Positions 60,530-64,000 of a stretch of DNA of 64,000 bases are shown here, piece by piece. Position numbers and translations under genes: made by a program. The notes beneath the pieces were generated by a model. It had not been told where the DNA came from, ran no database searches, and saw only the letters and a list, made by a program, of their open reading frames with translations. How positions within the stretch are numbered: position 1 is the first letter of the stretch; the number at the start of each line of letters is the position of its first letter. Source of the stretch: Syncephalis fuscata (taxonomy: Eukaryota > Zoopagomycota > Zoopagomycetes > Zoopagales > Piptocephalidaceae); NCBI GenBank assembly GCA_025786725.1, contig JAHLTZ010000045.1, positions 1-64,000 on the forward strand. Reading direction: 5' to 3'.

Positions 60530-61474
60530 TTATCTTAGCACCAGATTAGTTATATTTATCTTGTTTAACCTGTCTCTTCTGTAGTGTTGATTGAATGTGC
60601 TGTATGATGTCCAATTTCCTAATGTTACAACATCATCTACGCTTACTCCTCTGTCAAGTGCTAGTGTTGATGATATCGATCGGATATTTGGTGTTGGTCT
60701 TAAATCTGTTGACAATCTAACTATATTTCTTAGCCATGTTGCAATAGTAGCATCTTTTAATTGTTTGTTCGGTGAAATACTGTGAACGAATAGTGAGGTT
60801 GGTACACGGTTTTTTGCTCTTGGATGATCACGAAGTGCAATAAAGGCTTTTACTGGGCAAAGTCGTTCATCGTATGTATTTGGATGTATAAATATATACT
60901 TATTAATGGTGTTATTGTTGCGTTTTTCTTTTGGTGCTACTATTGTTAGAGTTAAATTATCGTTTTGAATATGGCATTGTTGTAGATCTATACGATTGAG
61001 ATCTGAAGGGCGTAGAAAGGCCGCCATAGCTAATAAAAATGCTGTTTTTATGTTTAATTGGTTGAATTGTAAGATTTCATTATTGGTACGGACGTTATCC
61101 ATGGTGTTTGTTAGATTAATGGTTGGGCGATTGAATGGACGTGGTTTTGTAGATTTGTATTGGCGCATTAGTGTTTTTAAATGTTCATTGCTTCTAATCG
61201 AATTTGGATCTCTATGTAGATGTGTGATGGCCGCGCGATAAGTTTTCAGTGTGCTTGCGCTGTATTTTGCCGCGTTTACTTCTACCAAGAAATTTGCCAA
61301 ATCAATGGTACTAAATTCTGTAATTTCAATATCAAACTGCATGGCCCATTGGATGAATAAGTGTTGAGCGCGTATGTAAGATGCTTTCTTGGGGTCATGG
61401 AATTGGTACATTAAGTCTTCTACTGCTTGTTCACTGTAACCTAATTCTGTAAATTTGCGCTTCTGACTCTCCAT
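60530..61474 (-). CDS. DIRS tyrosine recombinase
   Basis: Proposed start MESQKRKFTELGYSEQAV at 61474, overlapping the RT stop by 34 nt; the frame is open far upstream but there it is only the alternate reading of the RT region. An N-terminal SAM-like part (FIQWAMQFDIEITEFSTIDL, STLKTYRAAITHLHRDP) precedes the catalytic part: FLRPSDLNRI (Arg I), IRSISSTLALDRG (the H-x-x-R box, where Arg is present but the usual His position is Pro), VVTLGNWTSYSTFNQHYRR (GNW and the presumed nucleophilic Tyr). These enzymes integrate a circular cDNA by site-specific recombination without target duplication. Confidence 0.8.
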   Translation of the reverse strand: MESQKRKFTELGYSEQAVEDLMYQFHDPKKASYIRAQHLFIQWAMQFDIEITEFSTIDLANFLVEVNAAKYSASTLKTYRAAITHLHRDPNSIRSNEHLKTLMRQYKSTKPRPFNRPTINLTNTMDNVRTNNEILQFNQLNIKTAFLLAMAAFLRPSDLNRIDLQQCHIQNDNLTLTIVAPKEKRNNNTINKYIFIHPNTYDERLCPVKAFIALRDHPRAKNRVPTSLFVHSISPNKQLKDATIATWLRNIVRLSTDLRPTPNIRSISSTLALDRGVSVDDVVTLGNWTSYSTFNQHYRRDRLNKINITNLVLR

Positions 61475-63400
61475 ACGGCTAGCTTCCAATGCTGGTTTGT
61501 CCAAGGTGACAGTGCGGAATGGGTGGTCAATTGTGTCGTTGTCATTGGATTGAGTATTATTGGCTGATGTATCGCCAGTTCCTGTAACATAGGGAACCAT
61601 AGGGCGGAAGGCCAGTATGGGGTGACGATTGTTGCTTGTTTGATTTGCTCTTGTTGAATCTTGAGCAGGCAACGTAGTATCAAGCTCCACGGTGGGTTGA
61701 GATATGGATTTCGGAATCTCTTCCATTGTATGGACATTGCGTCCGTGGCTATCGCTTGTGGATCCAGCTTCCATGATACATAAGATGGTAGTAGGTGGGA
61801 TGTTCTGTCCGCAAACAGATCTACGTCGTGAGGGCCCCATCGGCGTTGAATGTTGTTGAACACATTGTGTTTCAGTTGCCACAGGTTCTTGCGGTAAAAA
61901 TGGCGCGATGCGTAATCCGCTTGTTGGTTCTGTACACCCGGGATATGCTGTGCTTGAATGCGTAATTCGCGTTGTAGACACATCTGCCATATGGAGGTGG
62001 CTAGTTGGCTGAGTGGACGTGAACGAGTGCCGCCTTGCTTGTTTATGTAAGCCATGGCTGTTGTATTGTCTGTGCGAATCAGAACGGTGCAGTGGTGTAA
62101 CTTGGGGAATGCTTGTAGAGTGAGGTGGACGGCCTTTAGTTCTCTCCAATTGATTGAGTGAGCTGCTTCTTCGTGAGTCCATAGGCCTTGAACTGTCCTG
62201 TTGCGATAGACGCCTCCCCATCCTTCGTCGCTGGCGTCCACGAATATTGTCTGTGTCGGTGGTGACGACATTAGAGAGCGACCATTCCATTGTGTTAGGT
62301 TGTTGTTCCACCATAGTAATTCCTGCCTGCAGTCCTGTGGTAATGTTTGTGGCCTGTCCCATGATGTTGTATCGGTGACATGACTGTTTTTGAAGAACAT
62401 TAGGGCCTGTGTGTATAGATTGGCTGGAAAGATCGCTAAGGTCGCTGCTTTTATTCTCATGGTTAGACTGTGTATTAAACGTGGTGTGTGGGACGTACTG
62501 TTCAATACTGATTGAATGGATTTGCGCAGACTGCGTATCTTTTTGGATGGTAGACGTATGGTCATTGTATCCGTCTCTATCTGATAGCCAAGATGTTCCA
62601 GCTTCTGAGTAGGTGTTAGATGTGATTTGGCTAGTTTGACTATCCAGCCTAAAGACTTGAGTAGATCCAGCACAATGTTGGTGTTGTGTTGCGCTTGTTC
62701 TTTCGAGTTGGATATTATTATCCAGTCGTCCAGATATGCTGACACTCGAATTTGGCGTTGGCGTAACCATTTGAGTATTGGCTTGGTTAGTCTGGTGAAT
62801 ACCCATGGAACTACTGACAGACCGAATGGAGTCGTTCTGAATTGGAATGTTTGGCCTTCCCATCGAAAACGTAGGTATTGTCGAGACATTTTGTGAACTA
62901 GGATGTGCAGAAATGCATCCGAAATGTCTATTGATGTCAGATAGTCGTCTTTTCGTATTAATGATGTTACCTGCTGAATGGTTTCCATCTTGAATTTGGG
63001 TGGATCTATGAATGAGTTGAGAGCTTTCAGGTTGAACACCGGCCTGAAGTCGCCCGTTTTCTTCGGAATAACAAACATGCGGCTGCAAAAACCCGGCGTG
63101 TGAGGTGCTGGTTCTATAGCACGTTTTACAATGAGACTGTTGATTTCTTGCCTGAGTAACTGTCTCTGTTCGGCAGAGAATGGGACTGTAGGAAATTGAC
63201 GAGTGGTTAGAGGTGGATTTTTGTCGAAATGAATACGAAAACCTTCGCGTACAACCGAGTGTACCCATTTGCTGTTGGTTATGCGTTTCCAAATAGTGTA
63301 GAATTGGTGAAGGCGTCCTCCTACTGGCTGGTCTGTTGGGACTGGCTTTGGTTGTTGTTGCCGTTGTTGCCGTTTTTGTTCTGTCGTCTGTATCCATTGC
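61441..63400 (-). CDS. DIRS reverse transcriptase / RNase H
   Basis: The domain is recognisable from GFRIHFDKNPPL and SRMFVIPKKTGDFRPVFNLK; palm motif YLDDWIII (catalytic DD) at about 62725; thumb GYQIETDTM; RNase H residues in IFVDASDEGWGG (D), INWRELKAVHL (E), IRTDNTTAMAYI (D) and DYASRHF (D). The downstream block GPHDVDLFADRTSHLLP is characteristic of DIRS/Ngaro pol proteins. There is no convincing ATG before the domain; the frame stays open back into the end of gag in the -1 register, so gag-pol frameshifting is likely. The stop at 61441 overlaps the recombinase start. Confidence 0.85.
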
Positions 63401-64000
63401 CGTTGTTGTTGCGCCTGTTGTTGTTGTTGTTGTTGCTGTAATTGGATTTTTGTGACCCGCCATTTGCCGCTGACGGGCCTGAACGAAAAAACTGAGACTT
63501 GTGTGTCAGTTTGCGTGGTCTAGCATCTTCAATCGCCTTGCGCTCAGCATGCTGCGAAGTGATTGAGTCGGTGAACGCCTTTGGGTCCATGGTATATCTA
63601 GCAGTATTACCAGTAATTGATGAATACGCTGGGTTAACTGCTTTTGCTGCTAGATTATTTCTGGCGTTATTTAGCGTGCCACATACATGTAATTGTAACG
63701 TTCTGATATCATTAAGTATGGCCATGTACCTCGGGCCTTCTTGTTCGGGGAGAGTTTTCATTAATTCATGGATGAGTACATCCAGTGGTCTGAATACTGC
63801 TGATGCCGCGTATTGTGCGTTCCTGTAGTTTTGGTCCTCCGCTTTCTGTGCAGCTGAAAAGAGCTTCTGTGCTTGTGGAATTGCTAACGGTGGTTTATAA
63901 GCTATACCTTCTATTGGTGGATATCTGTCTATAATCCTCTTTTTACTATCTTCTTCCAATGTTTCTGAGAAAAGATTTGTTTGGGCTAAAGACTCTACAG
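63321..64000 (-). CDS. DIRS Gag-like protein (5' end outside window)
   Basis: Open to the window edge (VESLAQTNLFSETLEEDSKK). Contains a helical region (YAASAVFRPLDVLIHELMKT, YMAILNDIRTLQLHVCGTL) and a basic Asn/Gln/Gly-rich C-terminus (positions about 63470-63330) that could bind RNA; no zinc knuckle. Stops at TAG 63321. The DIRS pol frame overlaps its C-terminus. Position and composition match DIRS ORF1; sequence-level homology is weak by eye. Confidence 0.7.
   Translation of the reverse strand, partial: VESLAQTNLFSETLEEDSKKRIIDRYPPIEGIAYKPPLAIPQAQKLFSAAQKAEDQNYRNAQYAASAVFRPLDVLIHELMKTLPEQEGPRYMAILNDIRTLQLHVCGTLNNARNNLAAKAVNPAYSSITGNTARYTMDPKAFTDSITSQHAERKAIEDARPRKLTHKSQFFRSGPSAANGGSQKSNYSNNNNNNRRNNNGNGYRRQNKNGNNGNNNQSQSQQTSQ

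Larger units (their letters stand above)
60130..64000 (-). mobile_element. DIRS-type tyrosine-recombinase retrotransposon (continues past the window)
   Basis: Gag-like, RT/RNase H and tyrosine recombinase frames in the order and overlap typical of DIRS elements, with no aspartic protease or DDE integrase. The 3' end carries inverted repeats rather than LTRs. The coding frames are long and intact (RT about 600 codons), so the copy looks young. The 5' end is outside the window. Confidence 0.85.

Noticed and set aside
61441-61475. Stop-codon recoding to explain frame breaks genome-wide
   Set aside because: Breaks elsewhere are not at a common stop or slippery motif, and intact long genes use all three stops normally; the overlap here is the usual DIRS arrangement.
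60530-63463. 977-codon frame as one giant protein
   Set aside because: Only the part after about 61474 is a recombinase; upstream it is the alternate reading of the RT/RNase H and gag region, with Thr/Ser/Gln-rich shadow composition.

Overview
This is eukaryotic nuclear DNA, almost certainly fungal and probably from an early-diverging, AT-rich lineage; I cannot name the species. Short introns (mostly 45-65 nt, GTAAGT-type donors, CTAAC/CTAAT branch signals) interrupt most genes. Several gene types are fungal: Tof1/Swi1, a Medusa (DUF7082)-type regulator, App1-type phosphatase and questin oxidase-like proteins. A DIRS-type retrotransposon closes the window.

Layout. 0-30 kb is mostly housekeeping and regulatory: an FHA/Chk2-like kinase with two micro-exons (1-1622), a repeat-rich gene desert with a large nested palindrome (1.6-7.0 kb), App1-like phosphatidate phosphatase (7138-9090), a SANT/Myb protein (9388-10988), a small secreted protein (11322-12271, minus), a second gene-poor stretch, a calcineurin-like phosphoesterase (15615-17118), a secretory-pathway single-pass membrane protein (17782-19068, minus), Tof1/Timeless (19672-22899, minus), a Medusa-like regulator (25047-27468) and mitochondrial-type HisRS (27779-29656, minus).

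30-60 kb is an accessory, rearranged region. Two near-identical 2.48-kb arms (29964-32441 and 44808-47285) lie in inverted orientation, each with a secreted beta-trefoil-like protein gene and an unrecognised gene. Between them are a P450, a coding-like segment of unknown nature, a small secreted Cys protein, a questin oxidase-like gene, GPI10/PIG-B mannosyltransferase, a METTL23-like methyltransferase and a 49-residue beta-thymosin-like protein. Beyond the right arm are a 7TM pseudogene, a Tim17-like membrane protein with two GC-AG introns, mitochondrial-type ProRS, a 7TM gene, a second (damaged) P450 and two tandem 7TM genes. The 7TM genes form one uncharacterised GPCR-like family and are the best candidate here for something undescribed.

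60.1-64 kb is the 3' part of a DIRS-type element on the minus strand (gag, RT/RNase H, tyrosine recombinase, inverted terminal repeats); it runs off the right edge.

One caution applies throughout. Many clearly conserved genes need single-base frame corrections, nearly all of them one missing base in a short homopolymer. Either the sequence carries systematic deletion errors or several genes are decaying. I give gene spans and note each break.
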